Below the pieces are notes generated by a model that was not told where the DNA came from, made no database searches, and saw only the letters and a list, made by a program, of their open reading frames with translations. Position numbers and translations under genes: made by a program. A DNA stretch of 64,000 nt from Serratia inhibens (GTDB lineage: Bacteria; Pseudomonadota; Gammaproteobacteria; Enterobacterales; Enterobacteriaceae), in contig NZ_QYYG01000007.1 in assembly GCF_003591175.1 (NCBI RefSeq), forward strand, positions 186,001 through 250,000, given 5' to 3'. How positions within the stretch are numbered: position 1 is the stretch's first letter; each line of letters opens with the position of its first letter. Shown here piece by piece: positions 53,902 to 63,639 of the stretch.

Positions 53902-54078
53902 CAATCTGCCATAATTAATCAGAAAATCGTTGAGAAAAGTGCCGTGGCGGCGTGGTTGCGCGCGGAGTCACGCGCAAAAATCATGTGATTTATGCTTTTG
54001 AGTCTAACAGGAACCGCGTGGAATTTCGCATAAAGCCGGCAACCTGTTAGGATTAGCCTCTTTTTAACGGAGCCTACC

Positions 54079-54627
54079 ATGAACAAACAGCCTGAAGACT
54101 GGCTCGACGATGTCCCGGAGAACAAAGACGAGGACGATGACGAGATTATCTGGGTCAGTAAAAGTGAAATTAAACGTGATGCCGAAGCGCTGAAAGACCT
54201 GGGGACCGAACTGGTCGAACTGGGTAAAAACGCGCTGGAACGCATCCCGCTGGACGAAGATTTGCGTGCTGCCATTGAGCTGGCGCAGAAGATCAAGAAA
54301 GAAGGCCGCCGCCGTCAGTTGCAACTGATTGGCAAGATGTTGCGCGCCCGCGACGTAGAGCCGATTCAAACCGCGCTAGATAAACTGAAGAACCGTCACA
54401 ACCAGCAGGTTTCGCTGTTCCACAAGCTGGAAGCGCTGCGTGATCGTTTGGTGGAAGAAGGCGATGACGCGATCCCGTCTATCCTGGCCCTGTACCCGGA
54501 AGCCGATCGCCAGCAGTTGCGCGCACTGGTGCGTAACGCGCAGAAAGAGAAGGCCGCTAACAAGCCGCCGAAAGCCTACCGTCAAATCTTCCAGTACCTG
54601 CGCGATCTGGCCGAGACCGCCGAATGA
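54079..54627 (+). CDS. darP: Ribosome biogenesis factor DarP (YjgA)
   Basis: A 182-residue DUF615 protein that binds late 50S subunits during their assembly. The N-terminus is very acidic (residues 5-25), followed by helical bundles. Near-identical in layout to E. coli YjgA, which likewise lies divergent from pmbA. Confidence 0.94.
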   Translation: MNKQPEDWLDDVPENKDEDDDEIIWVSKSEIKRDAEALKDLGTELVELGKNALERIPLDEDLRAAIELAQKIKKEGRRRQLQLIGKMLRARDVEPIQTALDKLKNRHNQQVSLFHKLEALRDRLVEEGDDAIPSILALYPEADRQQLRALVRNAQKEKAANKPPKAYRQIFQYLRDLAETAE

Positions 54628-54657
54628 TTGCCGCCGTCACCATGGGATGAACCCGTT

Positions 54658-54957
54658 TCATCCCCGGTGATGTGCAGGTTCACCGCTGCTTTCACGAATA
54701 TTGAAACGCAGGCTGCCTTCCAGCTCTTCCTCCGCCTCTTCAAACAGCAGGATAATCGCGCCGAAGCGGCGTTTGCTACGGGCGTCGAGATGGGTAAACT
54801 CAATCTCGACCGGTAACCCGATATCGACGGTCACCACATCCCACAGCGCGTCCAGATTGGCGCCAAAGGCTTCGCCGAGCGCAAACTTATGCGCAAAATC
54901 GCGATAGAACGCCGGCAAATCGTTGATCTGATTAAAATCGAACTCTACTTTTGCCAT
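54658..54957 (-). CDS. Barstar-family ribonuclease inhibitor
   Basis: A 99-residue barstar-like protein (fold PF01337). The region that plugs the RNase active site in barstar corresponds to the helix around LPAFYRDFAHKFALGEAFG and the following loop GANLDALWD; acidic residues are kept there. It lies 5 bp downstream of a barnase-like RNase gene and must be its immunity protein. E. coli keeps a lone relative, YhcO, near aaeB. I chose ATG 54957 with GGAG upstream. Confidence 0.9.
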   Translation of the reverse strand: MAKVEFDFNQINDLPAFYRDFAHKFALGEAFGANLDALWDVVTVDIGLPVEIEFTHLDARSKRRFGAIILLFEEAEEELEGSLRFNIRESSGEPAHHRG

Positions 54958-54962
54958 CAAAT

Positions 54963-55412
54963 TCACTCCACCCGAATGAAGTTTTTATAATGGTCACGCG
55001 TGACAAAAATCAGGCCGTCGCTGGAATACAACAGGCGATCGGCCCCGCGCCGGCCGCATTGATAATTAATGTCCGCCTCGCGCCATACCCTGCTGCGTGC
55101 GGTAGGCAGTTGCCCTTCACGGTTCGAGAAACGATCGCCGCCAATCGCTTTGCCCGGCAGAACCGAACACAGGTTGCCGTTGCGCGCATCCCACCCCTGC
55201 TCACGCGCCTGCTTCTTGGTGATGTAATAGTCCGGCAGCCGCTGATGCTGCTGCAGGTAGCTCACCACCCTTTTTTGCTGCGTCAGTTGGTCAATGCTCT
55301 GGCCTTCGGCCACCGCAGGTACGTTGGCAATCACCCGATCGTTACTGCGCAAAGCGCTAAAACCGGCTATCACAACGGCGATGACGATCGCCACGAGGAT
55401 CCGCTTGTTCAT
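54963..55412 (-). CDS. Barnase-like secreted or membrane-anchored ribonuclease
   Basis: A 149-residue guanyl-specific RNase of the barnase/N1 family. Catalytic residues of barnase are all kept: Glu112 (Glu73 of barnase) in WREADINY, Arg122 (Arg83), Arg126 (Arg87) and His141 (His102) in RDHYKNF. The N-terminus has one hydrophobic helix (about residues 5-20), so the enzyme is exported or anchored, with the RNase outside the cytosol. One extra cysteine pair (Cys82, Cys119) may form a disulphide. It precedes its barstar by 5 bp. Confidence 0.92.
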   Translation of the reverse strand: MNKRILVAIVIAVVIAGFSALRSNDRVIANVPAVAEGQSIDQLTQQKRVVSYLQQHQRLPDYYITKKQAREQGWDARNGNLCSVLPGKAIGGDRFSNREGQLPTARSRVWREADINYQCGRRGADRLLYSSDGLIFVTRDHYKNFIRVE

Positions 55413-55665
55413 TACTGTCCCTGACTGAGTGCCGACAGAGGTGCATCAGCACCCATGCCCGTTGGATTTATAGATGAAAAGAATGAATCAGAGATGACCG
55501 GCAGGTAACATTTTCACTTCAGGGAACCCATGCCTTAACAATCTGCATCACCCATTCATGCTTATCATGCCATTTTCCCGTGCGCCTGACACTCAGTGCA
55601 ACTCTGAAACCAGGCTGTCTCAGGCAAGTATAGCCCCGGATGAGCGCATCAGGGGCCTCGGCGCA
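55413..55665. other. Intergenic region between aaeB and the RNase gene
   Basis: About 250 bp. It must carry the promoter of the RNase-inhibitor pair. GCGCATCAG occurs twice near the aaeB end (about 55643 and 55660). No gene or strong hairpin is seen. Confidence 0.4.
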
Positions 55666-57633
55666 TCAGTCGATCAACGCATGGCGATAACGGTGCAGCA
55701 TGTCGGCCAGGCGTTTTACCGGGCCGGTGACGCTGAGCGGTGCCTGATAGTCCACCAACTTTTGCTGATAGTCGTTCATCTCGCTCAGCAGCCGATCGTA
55801 ATAATAGGCGCGTTTCACGTCATTCTTGGCCGAAACCACGTGGTCGGCAGTATTGCGGATCTGCTTATGGAAGGCCGAAAGCTCCTCGCTGACCGGGATT
55901 TCCGCCCGCTGCATGCGCTGGTGAGCGATGATCAGGTTCAGCGCCAGCCGGTACTTGGCGATATCGTTCGGGAACATCATCAACAGCTGATTAAGCTGCT
56001 GATAAAGCGCCGGCAGATGGTTCTGCCGACGGCGCGACGCCTTGGTGGTCAACGCCGAAACCGCGCTGCCGACAAACTGGTTCAGCAGCGTGCGGCCGGT
56101 GCGCTCACGCGAGTTGTCACGGATCAAGAGCAGCACCATCAGCCCCACACAACTGCCAAGGAACTGGCCGAGCGCGCCGTCGAGAAACTGGGTGACGTTA
56201 AACTCCATCGGGTTGCTCAGCACCAAAATATTGATGGTCCCCGCCAACAGGCCGAGCGAACCCAGCCGCCGCTTTTGCACCTCGATGCCGATGAAAAACG
56301 CCAGCAGGCCAAGGCTGAGGCACAGCAATAAAATGCTCTGCTGGGTCGCCGGCAGGATCACCATAAAGAACAGCGAACCGACCGGGATCGCCGCCAACAT
56401 GCCCAGCACAAAGTCCATCGCCACCATGCGCGGCGCCGGGGTGCGCATCGCCAGCGACGTGATCACCGCAATGATCACCATAAAACCGCTGCCGGAAGTC
56501 CAGCCGGTCCACAGCCACAGCAGGCTGCCAAACGCCGTCGCCACAAAGGTGCGCAGACCGTTAATCATGGCGTGATGCCCTTCCGCCGAGGTCGGTTTGA
56601 CCACCACTTCACTGCTCAGCACATCTTCTTCCACTGCGCTGATGCTGCTGTTGGTATGCACGCCTTTGGCCAACAGCAGGTAACGCGTGGCCGCGCCCAC
56701 CCAACTGGTAATGGTCAGCAGCGTCTCGTCGGTACGGTTGGTGGTCAGTACCTGGCGCAGCAGCTTCATGCGCTTGTGGATCTCCTGCGGCGTTTCCGCC
56801 GGCACCATCAGCAGTTCGCGGATATTTTCCTTCACCGCATCCGGGTGATTCAGCAGGATCAGATAAGTCTCGCAAGCCTGGGTAATCAGCGTCAGCGACA
56901 GGGTGTGCAGCGCCCGAACGCGCCGGTTGACCTTCTGCCAGCGCGACGACTCCATCATCAGGTTGCTGCGCATGCCGTTCAGCGCGGTGGTACTTTTGAC
57001 CAGGTTGCTCCAGGCGCGGTCGATGTCTTCTTTCTCGGCGTTACTGACGCACATCTGCATTAGCAGGTACTGATCCACCAGCAGCTTGTCCACCGCCCGA
57101 TCGATATCCAGTTTGATCGAACGCGGCGAAAACAGCAGATCCGCCAGCACCGCGCTGACGATCCCCAGCACAATCTCGCTGCAACGCTCCACGGCGAACT
57201 GCGGCGCTTCCAGCAGGTTGGTTTCACTGGTGGAAGTCGTCACGATGATGATCAGCGCGGTATACCCGGCCAGACCCCAGGCATAGGAGTTTTCAACCTT
57301 GATCAGCGAAGAGAGCCAGGTACAAAATCCGGCCCAGATGCAGCACAACAACAGCATCACCACCGGCGCGCGTGCGGTGGAGACGATAATCACCAGGCCG
57401 ACGAAACAGCCGATAAAGGTACCGATAATGCGCAACCAGCCGCGGTGGCGAATAGCGCCGGAGAACGGCTCGCCACCCGCCGCAAAGGCCGGGCCGGCGG
57501 CTACGATGGCGGCGGTCATCGCCGACCAGCGCGGGGTCTCCAAATTGAGATGGAAACCGACAAACAGGGCAAACACAATCGCGAAGCTGAGCTTGAAAGC
57601 AAATCTCAGCCGAATAAACGTTGGGCTATTCAT
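55666..57633 (-). CDS. aaeB: p-Hydroxybenzoic acid efflux pump subunit AaeB
   Basis: A 655-residue inner-membrane protein of the aromatic acid exporter family. Two blocks of about five to six helices (about 10-160 and 370-500) are separated and followed by cytosolic parts. It pairs with AaeA to export aromatic carboxylic acids such as p-hydroxybenzoate. Its ATG shares one base with the aaeA stop (TAATG). Confidence 0.95.
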   Translation of the reverse strand: MNSPTFIRLRFAFKLSFAIVFALFVGFHLNLETPRWSAMTAAIVAAGPAFAAGGEPFSGAIRHRGWLRIIGTFIGCFVGLVIIVSTARAPVVMLLLCCIWAGFCTWLSSLIKVENSYAWGLAGYTALIIIVTTSTSETNLLEAPQFAVERCSEIVLGIVSAVLADLLFSPRSIKLDIDRAVDKLLVDQYLLMQMCVSNAEKEDIDRAWSNLVKSTTALNGMRSNLMMESSRWQKVNRRVRALHTLSLTLITQACETYLILLNHPDAVKENIRELLMVPAETPQEIHKRMKLLRQVLTTNRTDETLLTITSWVGAATRYLLLAKGVHTNSSISAVEEDVLSSEVVVKPTSAEGHHAMINGLRTFVATAFGSLLWLWTGWTSGSGFMVIIAVITSLAMRTPAPRMVAMDFVLGMLAAIPVGSLFFMVILPATQQSILLLCLSLGLLAFFIGIEVQKRRLGSLGLLAGTINILVLSNPMEFNVTQFLDGALGQFLGSCVGLMVLLLIRDNSRERTGRTLLNQFVGSAVSALTTKASRRRQNHLPALYQQLNQLLMMFPNDIAKYRLALNLIIAHQRMQRAEIPVSEELSAFHKQIRNTADHVVSAKNDVKRAYYYDRLLSEMNDYQQKLVDYQAPLSVTGPVKRLADMLHRYRHALID

Positions 57634-58568
57634 TAGCCAAACTCACGCAGCCGATGCATCAGGCGTACAAAAGGCGAGCCGCTGTCGGCCTTGCGATCGT
57701 TCTTGCCGGTGATCACCACGGTCGCGGTGGTGCCGGCCGGGTACGGATGCAACTGGTCTTTGTCGTCCAGCAAAATTTTAACCGGTACGCGCTGCGCCAG
57801 GCGCACCCACTCCAGGTTGCTGTCGATAGACGCCAACCCTTTGCTGTTCACGGTGCTGCTACTGTTGTTAACGGCGGCGGCCACGCTATCGACAGTGCCG
57901 TGCATGATGCGGTTGCTGCCCAGCGGGGTGATTTCCACACGGTCGCCCTTGTTCAGGCCATTCAGTTTGGTTTCTTCCAGATAGGCCAGAATGTAGAAGG
58001 TGTTTTTCTTCACCAGCGCCACGGCGACCGAACCACGGGTAATGTATTCACCGCTGTGGACGTTCAGGTTGGTGATCCAGCCGTCGGCCGGGGCGCGCAC
58101 CGTGGTGCGTTCCAGATCCAGCTGCGCCAGCTCGCGGGTCGCCACGGCTTTCGCCAACTGATGCTGCACGGTTTGCAGCACGTTGTTGGCCTGGTCGATC
58201 TCTTCTTGCGACATCGCCTGCACGCCCAAACGCACCCGGCGGCCGGCTTCACGTTTTTTCTCCGCCGCCAGCGTCTGATAATAGGCGACGTCGGCGCTGG
58301 CTTCCGCCAGGGCCTGCTCATAACGCGGCCGGTCGATAACAAATAACACCTGGCCTTTTTTCACCAGTTGGTTATCCACCACCGGCACGTCGGTCAGCAG
58401 GCCGGTGACGTCCGGCGCTATCGCCACTACGTCGGCGGTAAACTTGGCGTCACGCGTCCAGGGGGATTCGGTGTAGAACACCCAGGCTTTGAATATGGCG
58501 ACGATCGCTAACAGGACCAGAAACAAAGTGATCGCGATTCGAACTATTTTTATTGAGAAATTTTTCAC
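57633..58568 (-). CDS. aaeA: p-Hydroxybenzoic acid efflux pump subunit AaeA
   Basis: A 311-residue membrane-fusion (HlyD-type) protein. One N-terminal helix (about residues 10-30) anchors it, with the lipoyl-like domain split by a helical hairpin (about 85-150), then a beta-barrel. It links AaeB to an outer-membrane channel. aaeX precedes it by 7 bp. Confidence 0.95.
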   Translation of the reverse strand: MKNFSIKIVRIAITLFLVLLAIVAIFKAWVFYTESPWTRDAKFTADVVAIAPDVTGLLTDVPVVDNQLVKKGQVLFVIDRPRYEQALAEASADVAYYQTLAAEKKREAGRRVRLGVQAMSQEEIDQANNVLQTVQHQLAKAVATRELAQLDLERTTVRAPADGWITNLNVHSGEYITRGSVAVALVKKNTFYILAYLEETKLNGLNKGDRVEITPLGSNRIMHGTVDSVAAAVNNSSSTVNSKGLASIDSNLEWVRLAQRVPVKILLDDKDQLHPYPAGTTATVVITGKNDRKADSGSPFVRLMHRLREFG

Positions 58569-58575
58569 AGCGACC

Positions 58576-58779
58576 TCAAACGAAAAGACGTGAAATCAGA
58601 TAGAACAGACAGCAATACAGCGCGGTATTAAACAACGCCGGATGCCAGACAAAATCGTAAAGCCCGGTGGGTTGCAGCAGGCGGCGCAGCAAAAAAAACA
58701 ACGCCAGCGATACCAGCAACTCAAAAAATACCGGGGGAAACGACAGTCCAAAGATGACCATAACCGGAAGCAAACTCAT
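58576..58779 (-). CDS. aaeX: Small membrane protein AaeX
   Basis: A 67-residue DUF1656 membrane protein with two helices (about residues 5-30 and 45-65). It is the first gene of aaeXAB; its own role is unknown. Identical layout in E. coli. Confidence 0.93.
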   Translation of the reverse strand: MSLLPVMVIFGLSFPPVFFELLVSLALFFLLRRLLQPTGLYDFVWHPALFNTALYCCLFYLISRLFV

Positions 58780-59087
58780 TCATTTTTCCTTATTGTTCAC
58801 TGCACCGGGTGTTACCCTTTCTTCTCATTCACATTCTCTTTACATGTTAGCTGACGCGCACCACAAATTTAGGCCCAGACAGGTCAGGAACCTGAAAAAA
58901 GGATAAACTCAGGGGCATACATCCGCGATAGGGATTGCGAGGATACCGGAGGGATCGGCCAAGGTTGTATTGCCGATTGCACTCACGCGTTGGGAAGGTC
59001 TTTCCACCCGACCGGTTTATATTAGCGTGCTTACTATCAACCTATCAACAATCTGTGATCTAAATCACTTTTAAGCCAGAGTGAATA
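58780..59087. promoter_or_regulatory. aaeX-aaeR control region
   Basis: 308 bp between the divergent genes. It holds the AaeR-controlled aaeX promoter and the aaeR promoter. A CRP-type site is listed separately. No other gene is seen. Confidence 0.6.
59054..59069. promoter_or_regulatory. CRP-type site before aaeR
   Basis: TGTGA-N6-TCACT, one mismatch from the CRP core, ends 19 bp before the aaeR start. It would fit repression of aaeR, or action on the aaeX side at a distance. Confidence 0.45.
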
Positions 59088-59999
59088 ATGGAAAGACTAA
59101 AACGGATGTCGGTGTTCGCAAAAGTCGTTGAATGCGGGTCGTTTACGGCGGCTGCACGCCAGCTTGATATGAGCGTTTCATCTATCAGCCAGACCGTCTC
59201 CAAACTGGAGAATGAACTGCAGGTCAAGTTGCTCAACCGCAGCACGCGCCGCATTGGCCTGACGGAAGCCGGGAAAATTTACTATCAGGGTTGCCGGCGC
59301 ATGCTGCAGGAAGTGAGCGAGGTGCACGAACAGCTGTACGCGTTTAACAATACGCCGACCGGCACGCTGCGTATCGGCAGTTCGTCCACCATGGCGCAAA
59401 ACGTGCTGGCGACCATGACTGCCGATATGTTGAAGGAATATCCCGGCCTGACGGTGAACCTGGTGACCGGCATTCCGGCGCCGGACCTGATTGCCGACGG
59501 GCTGGATGTGGTGATCCGCACCGGCGCGTTGCAAGATTCCAGCCTGTTCTCCAAACGCCTCGGTTCAATGCCGATGGTGATATGCGCCGCTAAAAGTTAC
59601 CTCAGCCAGCACGGCACGCCGCAGAAACCCAGCGACATGGTCAACTTTTCCTGGCTGGAATACAGCGTGCGGCCGGACAGCGAATTCGAACTGATAGCAC
59701 CCGAAGGCATCACCACGCGCATCTCGCCGCAAGGGCGTTTTGTCACCAACGATTCGCAAACCATGATCCGCTGGCTGAAAGCCGGGGCCGGCATCGCCTA
59801 TGCACCGCTGATGTGGGTGATCGAAGAGATCAAACGCGGCGAGATCGAGATCCTGTTCAAAAACTATCACTCGGATCCTCGCCCGGTGTACGCCCTGTAC
59901 ACCGAGAAAGACAAGCTGCCGCTTAAGGTGCAGGTGTGCATCGACTACCTGACCGAGTACTTCAAGCGCGTGGCGGAAGTCTATCAGGGCTACCGCTGA
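59088..59999 (+). CDS. aaeR: LysR-type regulator AaeR
   Basis: A 303-residue LysR-type activator of aaeXAB that responds to aromatic acids. N-terminal HTH (about residues 5-62, SFTAAARQLDMSVSSISQT) and C-terminal inducer domain. Very close to E. coli AaeR. Its last 38 bases overlap the end of the next gene on the other strand. Confidence 0.94.
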   Translation: MERLKRMSVFAKVVECGSFTAAARQLDMSVSSISQTVSKLENELQVKLLNRSTRRIGLTEAGKIYYQGCRRMLQEVSEVHEQLYAFNNTPTGTLRIGSSSTMAQNVLATMTADMLKEYPGLTVNLVTGIPAPDLIADGLDVVIRTGALQDSSLFSKRLGSMPMVICAAKSYLSQHGTPQKPSDMVNFSWLEYSVRPDSEFELIAPEGITTRISPQGRFVTNDSQTMIRWLKAGAGIAYAPLMWVIEEIKRGEIEILFKNYHSDPRPVYALYTEKDKLPLKVQVCIDYLTEYFKRVAEVYQGYR

Positions 60000-60339
60000 G
60001 CAGAAAACGGCGCGCCAGGGCACCAAGCAGCAACAGCGCCAGCATGCCCAGCCCCCAGATTAACCAAACGGCGTAGCCCGCCCAGGTGAGCAACAGCGGG
60101 AAAGAGCCAGCCAGCCAGCGACCCAGTTCTTGCAGCATCGGCAACCAGCCCTCCAGCAAGGTCTGCGGTACCAGGCTGAGCAAGCCGGTAAACTGGGGCG
60201 CCAACTGCGCCGAGCCGTTTTCCGCCAAGCCCACCAGTGCCGGTAACCAGCCCAGCACGCCGGAGACTCCCCAGGCCAGCAGCGTCCATAATCCCATTAC
60301 CGCCAGCACGGCTGCCAGCACCCATCCGTTCTTTGTCAT
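59962..60339 (-). CDS. Small membrane protein of unknown function
   Basis: A 125-residue protein with about three hydrophobic stretches (about residues 5-38, 55-65 weakly, 83-108). I do not recognise a named family. The gene is real because of a very strong AGGAGGAGATC just before ATG 60339. Its 3' end overlaps aaeR by 38 bp tail to tail. Leu, Trp and Gly are enriched. Confidence 0.75.
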   Translation of the reverse strand: MTKNGWVLAAVLAVMGLWTLLAWGVSGVLGWLPALVGLAENGSAQLAPQFTGLLSLVPQTLLEGWLPMLQELGRWLAGSFPLLLTWAGYAVWLIWGLGMLALLLLGALARRFLLSGSPDRLPPRA

Positions 60340-60544
60340 GATCTCCTCCTTTCTGTGTTGCATTAAGCAGCAATGTAAACCATGGACTCCACTCCAGGGT
60401 AAAGCGCCGGTAAGGGGATTTACGTTTAATTACACCGCAACATTGGCAATGCTTTGAGGCGATGAACAAAAGCACCATTGGCATTACTCCGCTCTGCACC
60501 GCTGAGCTATGCTGCGAGCACCTCTCCTCTGCATCAGGAATAAA

Positions 60545-61489
60545 ATGAAAAAAATCATACTGGATTGCGACCCTGGGCATGACGACGCCATTGCCTTGCT
60601 GCTGGCCTGGGGCAACCCGCAGATCGAACTGCTGGCGGTCACCACCGTAGTCGGCAACCAAACGCTGGATAAGGTCACCCGCAACGCGCTGGCCGTCGCG
60701 CGTATCGCCAATATCACCGGCGTCCCCTTTGCCGCCGGCTGCCCGCGCCCGCTGGTGCGGCAGATTGAAGTGGCGCCCGATATTCACGGTGAGTCCGGCC
60801 TTGACGGCCCGGCGCTGCCGGAGCCGACCCTGACGCTGGAACCGCGCCATGCGGTGGACTTGATCATCGATACACTGATGACGCATCCGCCGGGCAGCGT
60901 GACGCTGGTGCCGACCGGCGGCCTGACCAACATTGCCATGGCTGTGCGCAAAGAACCGCGTATCGCCGAGCGGGTAAAGGAAGTGGTGCTGATGGGCGGC
61001 GGCTATCACGTGGGCAACTGGAGCGCGGTGGCAGAATTCAATATCAAGATCGACCCCGAAGCGGCGCATATCGTATTTAATGAAAAGTGGCCGCTGACCA
61101 TGGTCGGGCTGGACCTGACCCATCAGGCGCTCGCCACGCCGGAGGTGTGCGAACGCATTGCCGCCATCGGCACCGGGCCGGCGCACTTCGTCGGCGAACT
61201 GCTCGAATTCTTCGGCAAGATGTACCGGCAGGCGCAGGGCTTTAGCGCGCCGCCGGTACACGACCCTTGCGCGGTGGCCTACGTGATCGACCCTGAAGTG
61301 ATGACGGTGCGTAAGGTACCGGTGGATATCGAACTGACCGGTACCCTGACGCTGGGCATGACCGTGGCCGATTTTCGCGCCCCGCCGCCGCCGGACTGCC
61401 ACACGCAGGTAGCGGTAACGCTGGATCAAGACAGGTTCTGGGATTTGGTGGTAGAGGCGCTGGAGAGGATTGGGGAAGTGCGGGTTTAG
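60545..61489 (+). CDS. Nucleoside hydrolase (RihA/RihB-like)
   Basis: A 314-residue inosine-uridine preferring nucleoside hydrolase. The calcium-binding DCDPGHDDA starts at Asp7 (with Asp9, Asp13 and Asp14); further ligands come from the NI(A/N) segments and the C-terminal VHDPCAVA. It splits pyrimidine (and maybe purine) ribonucleosides to base and ribose. It looks equally close to E. coli RihA and RihB, so I give no symbol. ATG 60545 follows CAGGAA. Confidence 0.92.
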   Translation: MKKIILDCDPGHDDAIALLLAWGNPQIELLAVTTVVGNQTLDKVTRNALAVARIANITGVPFAAGCPRPLVRQIEVAPDIHGESGLDGPALPEPTLTLEPRHAVDLIIDTLMTHPPGSVTLVPTGGLTNIAMAVRKEPRIAERVKEVVLMGGGYHVGNWSAVAEFNIKIDPEAAHIVFNEKWPLTMVGLDLTHQALATPEVCERIAAIGTGPAHFVGELLEFFGKMYRQAQGFSAPPVHDPCAVAYVIDPEVMTVRKVPVDIELTGTLTLGMTVADFRAPPPPDCHTQVAVTLDQDRFWDLVVEALERIGEVRV

Positions 61490-61504
61490 AGTGCAGGGCT
61501 TGCA

Positions 61505-61738
61505 TTATCGGCTACCGCCCGACACCGCCGCCTGCGTGGTGCCTTCTGCGCGCCCCTTATTACCCGCCCCGGAGAGCGCTGCGCCCGCAAGGTTGGTCAG
61601 CAAGTCCGACCCCACCGGGCCACCGCTGCTGAGACTGCCGCCCTGATGTTCGGCCTTAAAGTCCGCCTGGTTATGGATATCGCTGAAGCCGAGCGTGCCA
61701 GTGTCAAGGCGGTTTTTATCCGCTGAAGCGGGAGTTAT
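61505..61738 (-). pseudogene. Short CdiA remnant (orphan fragment)
   Basis: About 77 codons that look like an inner segment of a CdiA/FhaB-type protein (RLDTGTLGFSDIHNQADFK, then HQGGSLSSGGPVG). Both ends are cut: it starts after unrelated sequence and stops at TAA 61505. It cannot make a working exoprotein and seems to be left over from recombination in a contact-dependent inhibition locus. Confidence 0.75.
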
Positions 61739-61784
61739 TCGGTTGCAGCAGCGAAATATGGAGGTTTTTTTAGGGCTTAAAAGC

Positions 61785-61813
61785 AAATCCCCCGACCAGC
61801 ATCCGGGGGATTT
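61785..61813 (-). terminator. Terminator after the second immunity gene
   Basis: A perfect 10-bp stem (61785-61794 with 61804-61813), followed on the minus strand by GCTTTTAAGCCCTAAAAAAA. It resembles the terminator at 63640-63669. Confidence 0.75.
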
Positions 61814-61833
61814 CATACTAATTTAATAAATTT

Positions 61834-62382
61834 TCAGCTTTTATTCACTTCACCAATATACCAATGTTCAGAGTGATAAAGTTCACCTTCATCATTCTCA
61901 TTTACTCTGAGGACTCCTAACTCTGAAAAACCATTTGGTAACTTTAGATTCCACTCTTTGATCAGGCTACGATCACTCAATAAACTCAGCTGACCAAAAA
62001 AACCATTTCCCACCTGCGTATGCTCATTGAAGTACTCCTCAGAAGTGAATAAGCATAATTCGCTTGAAAACATATCAGGTAGAACAATGCAGCAAGTTAC
62101 TCTTATATTACTTCCATTATCCCCCCTGGCTCGATAAATATTATAAGCAGCATCTATCAAAGCTTGAGCACAGAAGGATTGAATATTGCTATTCGTTTGT
62201 TTTCCTTGAACCAAGGCCAGATGAACAGGAATCTTCACATTCCAGTAACCGTAAGAGTAATCACTTCCCTGAATATCAGGGAAGTGAGATTCATATGATT
62301 CCGACCACTTTTTCAATGAACGTAATCTACGAGGAATCCCCCGTAATTTTTTATTGCTTAACGCTAACCTGCGCATTGTCAT
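61834..62382 (-). CDS. Candidate CDI immunity protein (DUF3916-like)
   Basis: A 182-residue cytosolic protein. The start looks like DUF3916 (MRRLALSNKKLRGIPRR, then YWNVKIPVHLA), a family I only recall as uncharacterised. The gene begins directly after the TAG of a toxin fragment, with GGAAGG upstream. It is more AT-rich than its surroundings, as is common for immunity genes. It probably neutralises the toxin encoded just before it. Confidence 0.7.
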   Translation of the reverse strand: MTMRRLALSNKKLRGIPRRLRSLKKWSESYESHFPDIQGSDYSYGYWNVKIPVHLALVQGKQTNSNIQSFCAQALIDAAYNIYRARGDNGSNIRVTCCIVLPDMFSSELCLFTSEEYFNEHTQVGNGFFGQLSLLSDRSLIKEWNLKLPNGFSELGVLRVNENDEGELYHSEHWYIGEVNKS

Positions 62383-63549
62383 CTATAGTTTCCTTCCCTT
62401 AGCCGCTTCAGTTTCAGCCTGATTTATAGACCCATCAAGATTTAAAACAGCTCTAAAACCACCTCTTTTATCAAAAACTTCCAAGTGGTTTTTATGCTGT
62501 CCATCTAGATAGAACTGATCGCCTTTCTTAATATACTCACCAATATCACCCGTTGCTTTATATACGCTTTGCCCCTGATATTGCTGGCTTGATTTTTGGG
62601 TAATATTTTTTATCTGACTACCAAAACCCGGTTGCTTAAGGAATTCACTCATATTTCCAACCGAACCCTGATTAGGTTCATAAGGCTGTTTACCAGCTTT
62701 ACCTATAACCCCAAGCGCCGCCAAAGCCTTACCACCAACCGCAGCTCCCAGCCCTATCGCCTCTACGGCTTCCTTACCATTCAGCGCCACCTTCACATAG
62801 TCTGGCATCGCTTGGTAAATCGCTCTGGCGCTGCCTTCATTTTCCGCCAGTACGAACCGGTCAAGCTGCGCCAGGTCGTCACTGCTCAAGTCGGAGAACA
62901 GCGGCAGGCGTTTCAGGCTATTCGCAATATCTGAACCTGCACTCGCTTCTGACAATGCCCCATTGGCACAGAACGGATTACCGGAACACCCTTCAGCTAC
63001 CGCCTCTTCACGGTTTTTCTTGCTAACATCAGCATACTTCTCGTAAATATCCTGTTTGTCAGCACCGGTTTTATCCGCCTCTTCAAGCTCTTTGTGCAGA
63101 TTCAGTACATCTTTAGAGCTTAAGAAGTTATTCTCAACCGCCGTCTTACCGGCCACGCTACCGCCCACGGCGCCCGCCGTGCTGTCCGCTATCAGTCCAC
63201 CCGCCAGCCCGGAAGCCAGTTGACTCAGCGCGCTGACGTTTTGCTTCTCGGCCTCCGTCAGCGCCGACGGTGCCTTGCCATAATACTGCTCGCTGATGAT
63301 TTTAGCAGCCAGTTCACCACTCGCCGCACCCGCGGCCCCCGCTGCCACGTTATTGCCCGACACCAGGGCACCCGCCACCGCATGCGCTGCCGCGTTCGCC
63401 GCCGTGTTGCCCTGTGTCCGGCTTTTGATTTCCTTCGCCAGATAGGGGGCCAGCGCACCACCCGCCGCCGCCCCGATATCACCGCCGCTGAGCCCCGCCA
63501 GCGCCGCGCTGATGGCCAATTGGTGGGGATTGGCTGAGTGAATCCGCCA
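62383..63549 (-). pseudogene. Orphan CdiA fragment: VENN pre-toxin plus C-terminal toxin
   Basis: In frame after TGA 63550-63552 and ending at TAG 62383. A glycine/alanine-rich pre-toxin region includes the VENN motif (residues 128-131 counted from TTG 63519). The CdiA-CT that follows, of about 247 residues, has a Cys178/Cys184 pair (GCSGNPFCANG) and a C-terminal domain (about 315-378) with DGQHKNHLE and ending KGRKL. That domain may be an RNase of the colicin E3-like kind (Asp339, His342, Glu347), but this is inference. No proper start is seen; it is most likely a silent cassette. Its immunity gene follows at once. Confidence 0.75.
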
Positions 63550-63639
63550 TCACTGACACTGAACAACTGGAAATCACCGCCGCCCCCGGTGTGATCCAGT
63601 TGCGGTGGTAGGAAGTGGGGAATTTTAGGGCGTAAAAGC

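Noticed and set aside
59990-61429. Open frame of 479 codons antisense to the nucleoside hydrolase gene
   Set aside because: Arg/His-rich low-quality product on the opposite strand of a well-supported enzyme gene.
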